A stretch of DNA of 64,000 bases from Cypionkella sp. Lineage in GTDB: Bacteria; Pseudomonadota; Alphaproteobacteria; Rhodobacterales; Rhodobacteraceae. The notes beneath the pieces are model-generated. The model worked only from the letters and a program-made list of their open reading frames with translations, made no database searches and was not told where the DNA came from. The stretch spans positions 21,217 to 85,216 of the forward strand of contig NZ_JAQGKQ010000051.1 in the NCBI RefSeq assembly GCF_028290025.1, written 5' to 3'. A program made the translations under genes and the position numbers. Shown here piece by piece: positions 25,079-33,364 of the stretch. Each line of letters begins with the position of its first letter. Within the stretch, counting starts at the first letter, position 1.

Positions 25079-26320
25079 TCAAAACCGTCCCGGCAGATAG
25101 GGCGTCAAATCCAACTCCGCTGGCCTACCCGCCACCAAATCCGCCACCAATCTCGCCGTGATCGGGGCCAGAGTGAGGCCGATATGCCCATGCCCGTAAG
25201 CATGGATAATATCCGCCCCCGAACCGCTTGGCCCGATCACCGGAACCGACTCCGGCATGGATGGGCGGAACCCCATCCACTCCCGATCAGGCTCGCCCAG
25301 ATCAGGAAAGATCGCCCGCGCGCCCTCAACTAGTTTTTTGATCCGATGCGGCGAGGCCAAAGCCGTCAGCCCGCCCAGTTCCACTGTTCCCGCGACCCGA
25401 AGACGGCCACTCATCGGGCACAGATAGAACCCGCGTGAGGTCGGACACGCAGGCCGGGTCAGCCGGGGTGCCGCCATGTCCCACTCGACATGATAGCCCC
25501 GCTCCGTATCCAGCGGCACCTTATCCCCGGCCTGCAACGCCAGTGCTTTTGAATGCGCCCCCGCCGCGATGATCACCTTTCGCGCCCGCAGCCGCAGGTT
25601 CGGCCCCTCCACCACGATGCCATCAAACTGCCGCATCAAACTGCGCGCCTCACCCCGCACAAACTCGGCCCGCTTGCCAACATGCGCCGCGAGAGTCTGC
25701 ATCATCAACCCCGGATCAGACAGAAACACCGCCCTCGGAAAGAACGCAGCGCCACCTTCGACCGCAGGCAAACCCGGCTCCATCAGCGCAAGGGCCTGCG
25801 GTGAGATCAGTTCCACCGTGATGCCATGCGTGCGCCGAAACGCCATGTCAGCCTCGGCGGCTTTGAACGCAGCGGCGGTCTCATAAAGATACAAACACCC
25901 CTTATGCTGCATGATCGCAGCCCCACCGATCCGGTCGGCCAGCGCGAGCCAACTGGGGCAAGCATCCGCCACCAACGCCGCAATCGCCGCCGCATTTCGA
26001 CGGGTCGCTGTGGGCAAGGATTGCAGCGCGAACCGCGCGAGCCACGGCATGAGTGAGGGCAGGGCTGCGCGGCGAATGGCGAGTGGGGAGTTTTTATCCA
26101 GCAACAACGACGGCAGGTTGCGCAGAACGTCCGGGCTGCCGACCGGCATCATCGCGTAATCAGCGATGGTTCCAGCGTTGCCATAGCTTGCGCCCATGCC
26201 GGGCTGACCTGGATCGACCAGCATCACCTCACGACCCTCCGCCGTCAGAGCCTCTGCAATGGCCAGACCGACAACTCCAGCCCCAAGGATGGCGATTTCG
26301 GTGGAGAGGTGCTGGGTCAT
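25079..26320 (-). CDS. FAD-dependent oxidoreductase, DadA/glycine-oxidase group
   Basis: A 413-residue flavoprotein of the D-amino-acid oxidase superfamily. The FAD motif GAGVVG is at 13-18 and the second FAD segment is IIAAGAHSKAL. The C-terminal GFRPSMPESVPVIGPSG and YGHGHIGLTLAP are typical of DadA-like dehydrogenases and of PuuB-type gamma-glutamyl-amine oxidases. Last gene of the minus-strand cluster with iron alcohol dehydrogenase, aldehyde dehydrogenase and GS-like ligase, after a 62-base gap with a hairpin. It could oxidise an amino acid released by the pathway (for example glycine) or a gamma-glutamylated amine; the choice is open. Confidence 0.88.
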   Translation of the reverse strand: MTQHLSTEIAILGAGVVGLAIAEALTAEGREVMLVDPGQPGMGASYGNAGTIADYAMMPVGSPDVLRNLPSLLLDKNSPLAIRRAALPSLMPWLARFALQSLPTATRRNAAAIAALVADACPSWLALADRIGGAAIMQHKGCLYLYETAAAFKAAEADMAFRRTHGITVELISPQALALMEPGLPAVEGGAAFFPRAVFLSDPGLMMQTLAAHVGKRAEFVRGEARSLMRQFDGIVVEGPNLRLRARKVIIAAGAHSKALALQAGDKVPLDTERGYHVEWDMAAPRLTRPACPTSRGFYLCPMSGRLRVAGTVELGGLTALASPHRIKKLVEGARAIFPDLGEPDREWMGFRPSMPESVPVIGPSGSGADIIHAYGHGHIGLTLAPITARLVADLVAGRPAELDLTPYLPGRF

Positions 26321-26336
26321 ATTTGCGTCCGTAGTG

Positions 26337-26376
26337 AAGCGGCGGTTGATGCGGTTATCGCCATAAACCGCCGCTT
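26337..26376. other. 11-bp hairpin between alcohol dehydrogenase and flavoenzyme genes
   Basis: AAGCGGCGGTT (26337-26347) with AACCGCCGCTT (26366-26376), an 18-base loop. On the plus strand it ends in TTTT; on the minus (coding) strand there is no T tract. It may stabilise the upstream message or partly terminate it, giving less flavoenzyme. Confidence 0.7.
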
Positions 26377-26382
26377 TTCAAG

Positions 26383-27555
26383 TTACATGCAGGCTTCAAA
26401 CAGCGCACGGGTGTTCTCGGCCGTCATCACCACCGGGTTACCGCCACAGGACGGGTCTTCCAACGCCATCTCGGTCAGCAGGTCGAGATCGGGGTTGGTG
26501 ACGCCAAGCGCGGTGAGGTTTTCCGGGATGTTCAGCGTTTTGCGCAGATCCATCACGGCGGCGCGGAAGCCGTCGAAACCGCCCTTGATGCCGAGATAAG
26601 CCGCAGCGGCGTTGATGCGATCTTCAATCGCGGCGCGGTTCATATCCAGCACCATCGGCATGACCACGGCGTTGGTGGTGCCGTGGTGCGTGCCGTAAAG
26701 CGCGCCGATCGGGTGGGATAGCGAGTGGATCGCGCCGAGACCCTTTTGGAACGCGGTAGCCCCCATGGCCGCCGCCGACATCATATGGGCGCGGGCGTCG
26801 AGATCGTTCGGGTTGGCGTAGACTTTCGGCAGATTTTCAAACACCAGCCGCATACCTTCCAAGGCGATGCCTTGGCTCATCGGGTGGTAGAACGGGGACG
26901 AATACGCCTCCAGACAGTGCGCAAGGGCGTCCATACCGGTGCCTGCGGTGATGAATTTCGGCATCCCGACGGTCAGGGCCGGATCGCATATGGTGACGAC
27001 TGGCAGCAGTTTCGGGTGGAAGATGATCTTCTTCTTATGCGTCACCGAGTTGGTTAAAACGCCCGCGCGACCGACCTCGGAACCGGTGCCAGCGGTGGTT
27101 GGCACGGCGATGATTGGCGCGATTTTGCCCGCATCGGCGCGGGTGTACCAATCGTCGATGTCTTCCAAATCCCAAACGCTGAGATCTTTGCGCTGATGTG
27201 CCATCAGGGCGATTATTTTGCCGAGGTCGAGGGCAGAGCCGCCGCCAAAGCAGATCACGCCGTCATGTCCACCTGCGAGATAGACGGCGATGCCATCGGC
27301 CATGTTGGTTTCATTCGGGTTCGGGTCAACTTCCGAAAATACCGCTGTGCCAAGGCCATGTGCCTTCAGGATCGCCAGTGCCTCGGCGGTGATCGGCAGC
27401 GAGGCGAGCGCCTTGTCGGTCACGAACAGCGGCTTTTTCACGCCAGCGGCCGCGCAATGCTCGGCCAGTTCGGAAATCCGGCCGACGCCGAATTTGATTG
27501 CCGTGGGGTAGGACCAGTTCCGGTTGGGAACGCTATGGGATTGCACAGAAGTCAT
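26383..27555 (-). CDS. Iron-containing alcohol dehydrogenase
   Basis: A 390-residue group III NAD-dependent dehydrogenase. The cofactor-binding GGGSALD is at 104-110, PTTAGTGSEV follows at about 150, and the metal ligands are in GMDALAHCLEAY and the paired segments SLSHPIGAL and GTHHGTTNAV. It should interconvert an alcohol and an aldehyde. It sits three bases downstream of the aldehyde dehydrogenase gene, the pair needed to oxidise an alcohol to an acid. In the cluster context the natural substrate may be a gamma-glutamylated amino alcohol (inference). Confidence 0.93.
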   Translation of the reverse strand: MTSVQSHSVPNRNWSYPTAIKFGVGRISELAEHCAAAGVKKPLFVTDKALASLPITAEALAILKAHGLGTAVFSEVDPNPNETNMADGIAVYLAGGHDGVICFGGGSALDLGKIIALMAHQRKDLSVWDLEDIDDWYTRADAGKIAPIIAVPTTAGTGSEVGRAGVLTNSVTHKKKIIFHPKLLPVVTICDPALTVGMPKFITAGTGMDALAHCLEAYSSPFYHPMSQGIALEGMRLVFENLPKVYANPNDLDARAHMMSAAAMGATAFQKGLGAIHSLSHPIGALYGTHHGTTNAVVMPMVLDMNRAAIEDRINAAAAYLGIKGGFDGFRAAVMDLRKTLNIPENLTALGVTNPDLDLLTEMALEDPSCGGNPVVMTAENTRALFEACM

Positions 27556-27558
27556 CGG

Positions 27559-28938
27559 TCACACCTTCTTCAAATGGTAGGATTTCGGCCGCGTGACCGA
27601 GTGAAAGCCGAGATAAGACAGCGAGCCGCCGCGCCCGGTGTCTTTGCAGCCAGTCCAGCACAGGGCCGGGTCAAGATAATCGGCGCGGTTCATGAATACG
27701 GTGCCAGTTTCGATTTGTTGGCCCAAGGCTTCGGCGGTTTCATAATCTTCGGTCCAGACCGAGGCGGTTAGGCCGTAGGGGCTGTCGTTCATCAGTTTGA
27801 GGGCTTCGGAGTCGTCTTTCACCTTCATGATGCCAACGACCGGGCCGAAAGATTCCTCCATCATCACCCGCATTGAGTGATCGACGTTGACGAGGATTTG
27901 CGGGGCAAGATAGGCGCCGCCATCATCGGCGGGGAACAGGGCGGGGTCGATCAGGGCCTTGGCACCTTGAGCGATAGCTTCGGCGATTTGGCTGCGCACC
28001 ACGGCGGCGAAACGTTTGTTGGCCATCGGGCCGAGGGTGCTATCGGCGTCGAAGGGGTTACCAAGTTTGAGAGTTTTCACCCAAGCAACGGCTTTTTCGA
28101 CAAAGGCATCGTAAAGGGATTCGTGGACATAGATCCGCTCAATACCGCAGCAACATTGGCCCGCGTTATACATCGCGCCGTCCATCAGCGTATCGACAGC
28201 GGCGTCTAGATTGGCATCGGCACGAACATAGCCGGGGTCTTTGCCGCCGAGTTCGAGGCCCAAAGGCGTGAAGGTGCCAGCCGCCGCACGCTCCATCGCC
28301 TGACCGCCGCCGACAGAGCCAGTGAAGTTGACGAAGTTGAAGGCACGGTTGGCGATCAGATGCTCGGTGGTGGCATGATCTAGCACGACGTTCTGGAAAA
28401 CATCTGCCGGGATGCCGCCTGCGTGGAAGGCTTCGGCGATCCGCTCGCCGACCAGCATGGTTTGGCTCGCGTGTTTCAAAATGACAGTGTTGCCTGCGAT
28501 CAGGGCCGGGACGAGGGTGTTGATCGAGGTCAGGTAGGGGTAGTTCCACGGGGCGACGATGAAGACCACACCCAAGGCATCGCGGGCGATGTAACGGCGA
28601 AATTTATCGCTGTCTTCAACCATTTGCGGGGCGAGAGTTTCGGCGGCGATTTCGGACATATATTCGGTGCGGGCGTTGACGCCGCCAAACTCACCGCCGA
28701 AGCGCGTGGGGCGACCCATTTGCCAAGCGATTTCCTCAACCACCACGTCTTTCATTGCGTTCAGCTTTTCGACACCGGCTCTGACCAGCGCGATGCGTTC
28801 AGCAAGCGGACGCGCGGCCCACGCCTTTTGCGCAGCTTTCGCGCGGGCGGCGGCGGCTTTGGCTGCATCCAGCGACAGCGGCATGCGTTCGGCATAGACC
28901 GAGCCGTCGACCGGCGAAATCAGTTGTATCGGTTTCAT
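27559..28938 (-). CDS. Aldehyde dehydrogenase family protein
   Basis: A 459-residue NAD(P)-dependent aldehyde dehydrogenase. Landmarks are APWNYPYL (Asn/transition state), ILKHASQT in place of the common KPSE, FTGSVGGGQ, the general-base Glu in LELGGKDPGYV, and the nucleophile within NAGQCCCG, where C262-C264 are consecutive. EESFGPVVGIM and the C-terminal aromatic segment are normal. Overall style is that of succinate-semialdehyde-type enzymes. It lies between the GS-like ligase and the alcohol dehydrogenase genes; oxidation of the aldehyde formed by the latter is the likely job. Confidence 0.92.
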   Translation of the reverse strand: MKPIQLISPVDGSVYAERMPLSLDAAKAAAARAKAAQKAWAARPLAERIALVRAGVEKLNAMKDVVVEEIAWQMGRPTRFGGEFGGVNARTEYMSEIAAETLAPQMVEDSDKFRRYIARDALGVVFIVAPWNYPYLTSINTLVPALIAGNTVILKHASQTMLVGERIAEAFHAGGIPADVFQNVVLDHATTEHLIANRAFNFVNFTGSVGGGQAMERAAAGTFTPLGLELGGKDPGYVRADANLDAAVDTLMDGAMYNAGQCCCGIERIYVHESLYDAFVEKAVAWVKTLKLGNPFDADSTLGPMANKRFAAVVRSQIAEAIAQGAKALIDPALFPADDGGAYLAPQILVNVDHSMRVMMEESFGPVVGIMKVKDDSEALKLMNDSPYGLTASVWTEDYETAEALGQQIETGTVFMNRADYLDPALCWTGCKDTGRGGSLSYLGFHSVTRPKSYHLKKV

Positions 28939-28995
28939 CTTGTCGTTCCTTGAGGGGCAGGTTTCACTCTGCCAAATATTCGGCTAGCACGGCGA

Positions 28996-29014
28996 GGGCG
29001 GGGGATGCCCGCCC
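28996..29014 (-). other. GC hairpin between GS-like ligase and aldehyde dehydrogenase genes
   Basis: GGGCGGG (28996-29002) with CCCGCCC (29008-29014), five-base loop, located a few bases after the ligase stop in the 81-base gap. No T tract follows on the minus strand, so message processing or stabilisation fits better than termination. Confidence 0.55.
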
Positions 29015-29019
29015 CAGCT

Positions 29020-30384
29020 TTACGCGCGTTCGAGCAGGCGTTGCACTTCAAAATCGGTCACAACGCGGTCGGTTTCCGAAATCTCCCACTGAGCGGCGTG
29101 GTGGTAGTGCTCCACCACATCGTCGCCAAACGCTTCACGCAGCATTTTGGAGGTGTTTAGCAAAGCTGCCGCTTCGCGCAAGTTGTGAGGGATTTCGCGG
29201 ATGCCGGCGGTGTTATACATATCGCCGGACATTTCCGGCTCCAGCTCCATCTTGGCTTCAATGCCCGCCAGACCTGCGGCTAGCAAGGCGGCGCAGGCGA
29301 GGTACGGGTTCACGTCAGAGCCCGGGATGCGACATTCGACCCGCACGGCCTTGGTGTGCACGCCGCAGACGCGGAAGCCTGCGGTGCGGTTATCAGCGGA
29401 CCAAACGGCTTTGGTGGGCGCAAACATGCCGACGGTGAAGCGTTTGTAGCTGTTGACGTAGGGCGCGAGGAAGGCGGTGATTTCTTGCGCATGGGCGAGT
29501 TGACCGGCAAGAAAATGCTTCATCGTCGCCGACATGCCGTGCTTGTCGTCGTGGTCAAAGAAGCTGGCCTCGCCGTAGCTGGTCCACAGGCTTTGGTGGA
29601 TATGGCTGGACGACCCGGCCTTGCGGTGATCGTATTTCGCCATGAAGGTCACGGATTTGCCCTTGGTGAAGGCGATTTCCTTGATGCCGTTTTTGACGAT
29701 GACATGGTTGTCGGCGGTGTCCAAAGCGTCAGAGTAGCGGTAGTTGACTTCCTCTTGCCCCGCATCGGCTTCACCTTTGGAGTTCTCAATCGGGATGCCT
29801 GCACCATAAAGCCCGTTGCGGATCGCCCGCATCACGTCTTCTTCTTTGGTGGTCTGGAAGATGTGGTAATCTTCGTTGTAATTGCTGACCGGTTTCAGAT
29901 CACGCAAGCCGCCGTCGCGCAGATTTTCGTAGGAGTTTTCGAACAGGTAAAACTCCAGTTCGGTCGCCATCATCGGCTCGAACCCCAAGGCGCGGGCGCG
30001 AGCGACTTGCTTTTTCAGGATCGCGCGGGGGGAGTGCGGGATTTCAACGCCGTGGTGGTCCAGCGTGTCGCCCAACACCAAAGCCGTGCCCGGCAGCCAC
30101 GGAATATGGCGCAGCGTTGACATATCCGGTTTCAACACATAGTCGCCATATCCGGTCTGCCAGCTTGACGATTTATAGCCCTGCACCGTGTTCATTTCCA
30201 TATCGACGGTCAACAGGTAGTTGCAGCAATGGGTTTCCTGCCAGCCACTTTCAACAAAGAACGCGGCGTGAAAACGCTTGCCCATCAGGCGGCCTTGCAT
30301 GTCGATGCCAGCCACCAGAACGGTATCAATCTCACCCGCCTTGACTGCGGTTTTCAAGTCTTCGAGCGTTAAATTGCCGGGCAT
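29020..30384 (-). CDS. Glutamine-synthetase-family ligase, probable gamma-glutamyl-amine/amino-alcohol synthetase
   Basis: A 454-residue GS-fold ligase clearly different from the one at 14 kb. The N-terminal segment DMQGRLMGKRFHAAFF and CNYLLTVDMEMNTVQGY, then ATELEFYLF, GEADAGQEEVNYRY, GSSSHIHQSL, DNRTAGFR and RVECRIPGSDVNPY give the catalytic core. The style recalls, from memory, the GlnA4-type gamma-glutamylethanolamide synthetase of Streptomyces. It should join glutamate to an amine using ATP. The start could be ATG 30382-30384 or GTG 30399; ATG is preferred, with GGAG nine bases upstream. Its neighbours (alcohol and aldehyde dehydrogenases, amidohydrolase) complete an oxidation and release sequence. 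Confidence 0.88.
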   Translation of the reverse strand: MPGNLTLEDLKTAVKAGEIDTVLVAGIDMQGRLMGKRFHAAFFVESGWQETHCCNYLLTVDMEMNTVQGYKSSSWQTGYGDYVLKPDMSTLRHIPWLPGTALVLGDTLDHHGVEIPHSPRAILKKQVARARALGFEPMMATELEFYLFENSYENLRDGGLRDLKPVSNYNEDYHIFQTTKEEDVMRAIRNGLYGAGIPIENSKGEADAGQEEVNYRYSDALDTADNHVIVKNGIKEIAFTKGKSVTFMAKYDHRKAGSSSHIHQSLWTSYGEASFFDHDDKHGMSATMKHFLAGQLAHAQEITAFLAPYVNSYKRFTVGMFAPTKAVWSADNRTAGFRVCGVHTKAVRVECRIPGSDVNPYLACAALLAAGLAGIEAKMELEPEMSGDMYNTAGIREIPHNLREAAALLNTSKMLREAFGDDVVEHYHHAAQWEISETDRVVTDFEVQRLLERA

Positions 30385-30482
30385 ATCCGGGATCTCCACT
30401 GATGGTTTCCCCGTCTGTTGCGGGGTCTTTTCATTTTGGGGCTAAGGCCCCAGCGAGATATTCTTTCGGTACACTTGTGGCG

Positions 30483-31253
30483 TCAGCTTGCCTTGGCCTG
30501 CCGCTGTATCTCGACCAGACCCATGTTCAGCACTGGGGCGAGTTGATCCGCCATCGCATTAACCGACGCGGGTGCTGCGATCAGATCGTTGCGAATTTCC
30601 AGCATCGCGTTGGGCAAACCGTAAGGTGTCGCCTGCAGGCGCAAGGTATGCGTCACATTATCCGCCGCCGAATAAGGCGCGTTCAGATCGGCGTGCAGTC
30701 TGGTGAGTTTATGCGCGGCATCAAGGATGGCCACGGCAAGATGCGGATCGGCATCATGGATCACGCCAAATTCGAGGTGGCGAGGTTTGCCGTGAAAGAT
30801 CGGGGTGAAAGAGTGGATGGTGATCAGCACCGGGTGACGCCCCAAAGCGATGCGCTTGGCGATCAGGGCGTGCAGGCCAGCAGCCCACGGCAGATAGACG
30901 GCTTCGGTGCGGGCCAACCGCTCGGACGCCGAGATCGTGGCATTGCCGGGAATGTCGTAAACCTCTGAGCGTGCTGGCATCGCACCGGGCATATCTGGCG
31001 CGCGGTTGCAATCGTAGACCAGACGGCTGACCGGGGCATGGATCAAGGTCGCATCAAGTCGCTGTGCCAGCCTGCGCGACAGGGCTAAAGCACCGGGATC
31101 CCAAGCAATATGCGCTTGGCGCTGGGCGAGGGTCAGGCCGAGATCGTTGTAGGCAGGGGGAATCAAGTTTGAGGCGTGTTCGCAAACCAAAATGATCCGG
31201 CTTGTCGCCGTTTCATTCTCAATGACCGGCAAAAACTGCTCGGGTTGTGTCAC
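30483..31253 (-). CDS. N-formylglutamate amidohydrolase-like protein
   Basis: A 256-residue zinc-amidohydrolase of the FGase family, with the family segments VCEHASNLIP, RLVYDCNRAPDMPGAMP, HSFTPIF and a C-terminal NAMLEIRNDLI. True HutG enzymes release formate from N-formylglutamate, but no hut genes are nearby; in this cluster cleavage of a gamma-glutamyl or similar amide product is a plausible alternative. It is first in the operon and starts with a GTG (31251-31253) that has no clear ribosome site, so the start is tentative. It is divergent from the RpiR regulator. Confidence 0.85.
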   Translation of the reverse strand: MTQPEQFLPVIENETATSRIILVCEHASNLIPPAYNDLGLTLAQRQAHIAWDPGALALSRRLAQRLDATLIHAPVSRLVYDCNRAPDMPGAMPARSEVYDIPGNATISASERLARTEAVYLPWAAGLHALIAKRIALGRHPVLITIHSFTPIFHGKPRHLEFGVIHDADPHLAVAILDAAHKLTRLHADLNAPYSAADNVTHTLRLQATPYGLPNAMLEIRNDLIAAPASVNAMADQLAPVLNMGLVEIQRQAKAS

Positions 31254-31279
31254 GGTTGGTTTGACTTTCGTTGTGGGTT

Positions 31280-31409
31280 GTATCCCGCGAGTCAGCCTCG
31301 GATACGACGCTTAATTGAGTTCAGGCTCACCCTTTGCGGCATTCCTGTCAAGAATGTTTCTTGTGGGGCGGCGCTGATACAATCTTTTCCAAATCGCACA
31401 ATCTGCGAT
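31280..31409. promoter_or_regulatory. Divergent regulatory region with three inverted repeats
   Basis: GTATCC (31280-31285) with GGATAC (31300-31305); CAAGAA (31350-31355) with TTCTTG (31359-31364) around a TGT centre; ATCGCA (31393-31398) with TGCGAT (31404-31409). The last two are compact perfect palindromes of the size RpiR-type regulators bind. They lie between the regulator and the catabolic operon. Confidence 0.5.
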
Positions 31410-31439
31410 AGCATTGGAAGGACACGGGGGGAGATTGCG

Positions 31440-32309
31440 ATGGATGCGACACTGCCGCTGGACGAGCAACTGCGCGGCGCTATGCCGGATTTGACGCGGG
31501 CCGAACGGCAGTTGGCAACGCATATCCTGTCGCATTACCCGGTGGCGGCGCTGGGCTCGATTACTATTCTGGCGAAAGCTGCTTTGGTCTCGACACCTAC
31601 GGTGGTGCGGTTGGCGCAAAAGCTGGGCTACAAGGGCTATCCCGATTTTCAGGCGGCTTTGCGTGGCGAGGTCGAGGCGATGTTGATTTCGCCTTTGGCA
31701 AAGCATGATCGCTGGGCGGGCGGGGTGCCGGATAGTCATATCCTCAACCGATTTGCCGATGCGGTGATGGCGAACTTGCAAGCCACTTTGGGGCAGATCG
31801 ACCATGCGGGGTTTGATGCCGCAGCGGTGTTGCTCGCCGACCCTGCGCGGCATGTGTTTGCGATGGGCGGGCGAATTACGCATTCGATGGCGGATTACTT
31901 TACCTCGCTGATGACGATTGTGCGGCCGCAGGTGACGCTGCTGTCGGATAGTTCTTCGACTTGGCAACCGGCGTTATTGGATATGCAGGCGGGGGATGTG
32001 CTGTTGGTGTTCGACATTCGCCGCTATGAAAACGCCGTGCTGCAAGTGGCGGAAATGGCGAAGGAACGCGGGGCGGAGATCGTGCTGATCACTGATCGCT
32101 GGATTTCCCCGGCCTCAACCCATGCGCGGCACACCTTGGCCTGCCATATTGAGGCACCCTCGGCTTGGGATAGCAACGTGTCGCTGATGGTGTTGGTTGA
32201 GACTTTGCTGGCAGCGGTGCAAGATTTGACGTGGGATGTCACCGAGGGCCGGATGAAACGGCTGGAGGAGTTGTACGCGCGGACGAGGTTTTTTCGCAGG
32301 CATCGGTGA
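31440..32309 (+). CDS. MurR/RpiR-family transcriptional regulator
   Basis: A 289-residue regulator with the RpiR N-terminal helix-turn-helix (about residues 10-75, including LTRAERQLATHIL and VSTPTVVRLAQKLGYKGYPDFQ) and a SIS domain (about 130-260) that binds phosphosugars or related metabolites (FAMGGRITHSMADYF, LVFDIRRYENAV). GGGGGGAG nine bases before the ATG fixes the start; the open frame extends further upstream through the promoter. It is divergent from the amidohydrolase/ligase/dehydrogenase operon, its probable target. Confidence 0.9.
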   Translation: MDATLPLDEQLRGAMPDLTRAERQLATHILSHYPVAALGSITILAKAALVSTPTVVRLAQKLGYKGYPDFQAALRGEVEAMLISPLAKHDRWAGGVPDSHILNRFADAVMANLQATLGQIDHAGFDAAAVLLADPARHVFAMGGRITHSMADYFTSLMTIVRPQVTLLSDSSSTWQPALLDMQAGDVLLVFDIRRYENAVLQVAEMAKERGAEIVLITDRWISPASTHARHTLACHIEAPSAWDSNVSLMVLVETLLAAVQDLTWDVTEGRMKRLEELYARTRFFRRHR

Positions 32310-32352
32310 GACGGTTTAGCGGTGTTTTGCAATGTTTGGGCGTCCGTTTCGC

Positions 32353-33249
32353 CTAGCTGAACGCTGAGGGCGGCGCGGTGGCGGGTGCTCGTTGAAACCG
32401 TCCGCCGTAGGCGTTCAGCAATACCGCTGCCATCAGGACGGCTCCGCCGATCAGGGTGCCGCGCGATACTGTCTCATCCAGCAGTAACCACACCCAGACT
32501 GGGGCCAGCAGAACCTCAACCAGTGACAAAAGGGTTGATTGTGCGGCGGGGACGACTCGGCTGCCGAGGGTGTAAAGCAACATGCCGCCGGTTAGCGTTA
32601 TGGCTCCCATCAGGGCGGAGATTGCGATTTCGGGTAGTGGGACAAGCACGGGTTGGCCGAGTAGAATAAGGGCTGCGGCAGCTGCGATCATCGAAAACAG
32701 GCCGCCTAGTGCCACCGCAGGCATCATGTTGGCGAGCTTGCCCCAGCGCAAAGCCACTGTGAAAATCGCAAAGCCCAAAGCTGATCCGAGTGCCGCGATA
32801 TTGCCGTCCATCGCACCGCCTGCCAGTCCGCCGCCGACCATTACAAGAATGCCCAAAGCCGCCAGAACAATCGCAAACCATGTCAGCGGGCTTACCCATT
32901 CGCCCAGCAAAACACGGCCCAAAATTGCGGCAAAGAACGGTGAGGCCGCGAACAGCAGCACGGCATTGGCGACGCTGGTGGTCTGAAACGCATAGATCGC
33001 ACCACCAAACGCCGCGACCAAGCCGCAGCCGCCGAGCACTCCTGACCAGCCTACCGAGCGTATTTCGCCCCAGAAACTGCCGCGCGCGGTGAAAGCTATC
33101 CACATGCCGAGCACAGGCAGCATCCCGGCAGAGCGCCAGAACATGATCGCCCAAGGTCCGGCCTCGGGGATCAGCCGGATGATCAAGCCTTGGGTTGACC
33201 ACAGCACACCGGCCATAATGATCAAAAATGCGCCGGAGAGATATGTCAT
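32353..33249 (-). CDS. EamA/DMT-family transporter
   Basis: A 298-residue drug/metabolite transporter with ten predicted membrane helices in two EamA halves (about residues 1-140 and 150-290). RxxGMLP after helix 2 and the conserved Glu/Pro at helix ends (LGEWVSPLTW, LDETVSRGTL) are family features. Exports or imports small metabolites such as amino acids; substrate unknown. Start ATG 33247-33249. Its stop faces the RpiR stop across 43 bases. Confidence 0.88.
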   Translation of the reverse strand: MTYLSGAFLIIMAGVLWSTQGLIIRLIPEAGPWAIMFWRSAGMLPVLGMWIAFTARGSFWGEIRSVGWSGVLGGCGLVAAFGGAIYAFQTTSVANAVLLFAASPFFAAILGRVLLGEWVSPLTWFAIVLAALGILVMVGGGLAGGAMDGNIAALGSALGFAIFTVALRWGKLANMMPAVALGGLFSMIAAAAALILLGQPVLVPLPEIAISALMGAITLTGGMLLYTLGSRVVPAAQSTLLSLVEVLLAPVWVWLLLDETVSRGTLIGGAVLMAAVLLNAYGGRFQRAPATAPPSAFS

Positions 33250-33364
33250 GCTGGCCCCTGTTTTGACTTTAGGCTGGCGGCGTGTCGTGGATAGGTCTTG
33301 CCTGTTCCCGACGCTTGCCGTGCTGATCCACCAGAAACGTCGCAAGGGTGCGATTTCCGTTTGG

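Noticed and set aside
30409..30425. CCCCG-TCTGTTG-CGGGG followed by TCTTTTCATTTT on the plus strand
   Set aside because: It looks like a terminator only on the plus strand, where there is no gene to end; the coding strand shows no T tract.
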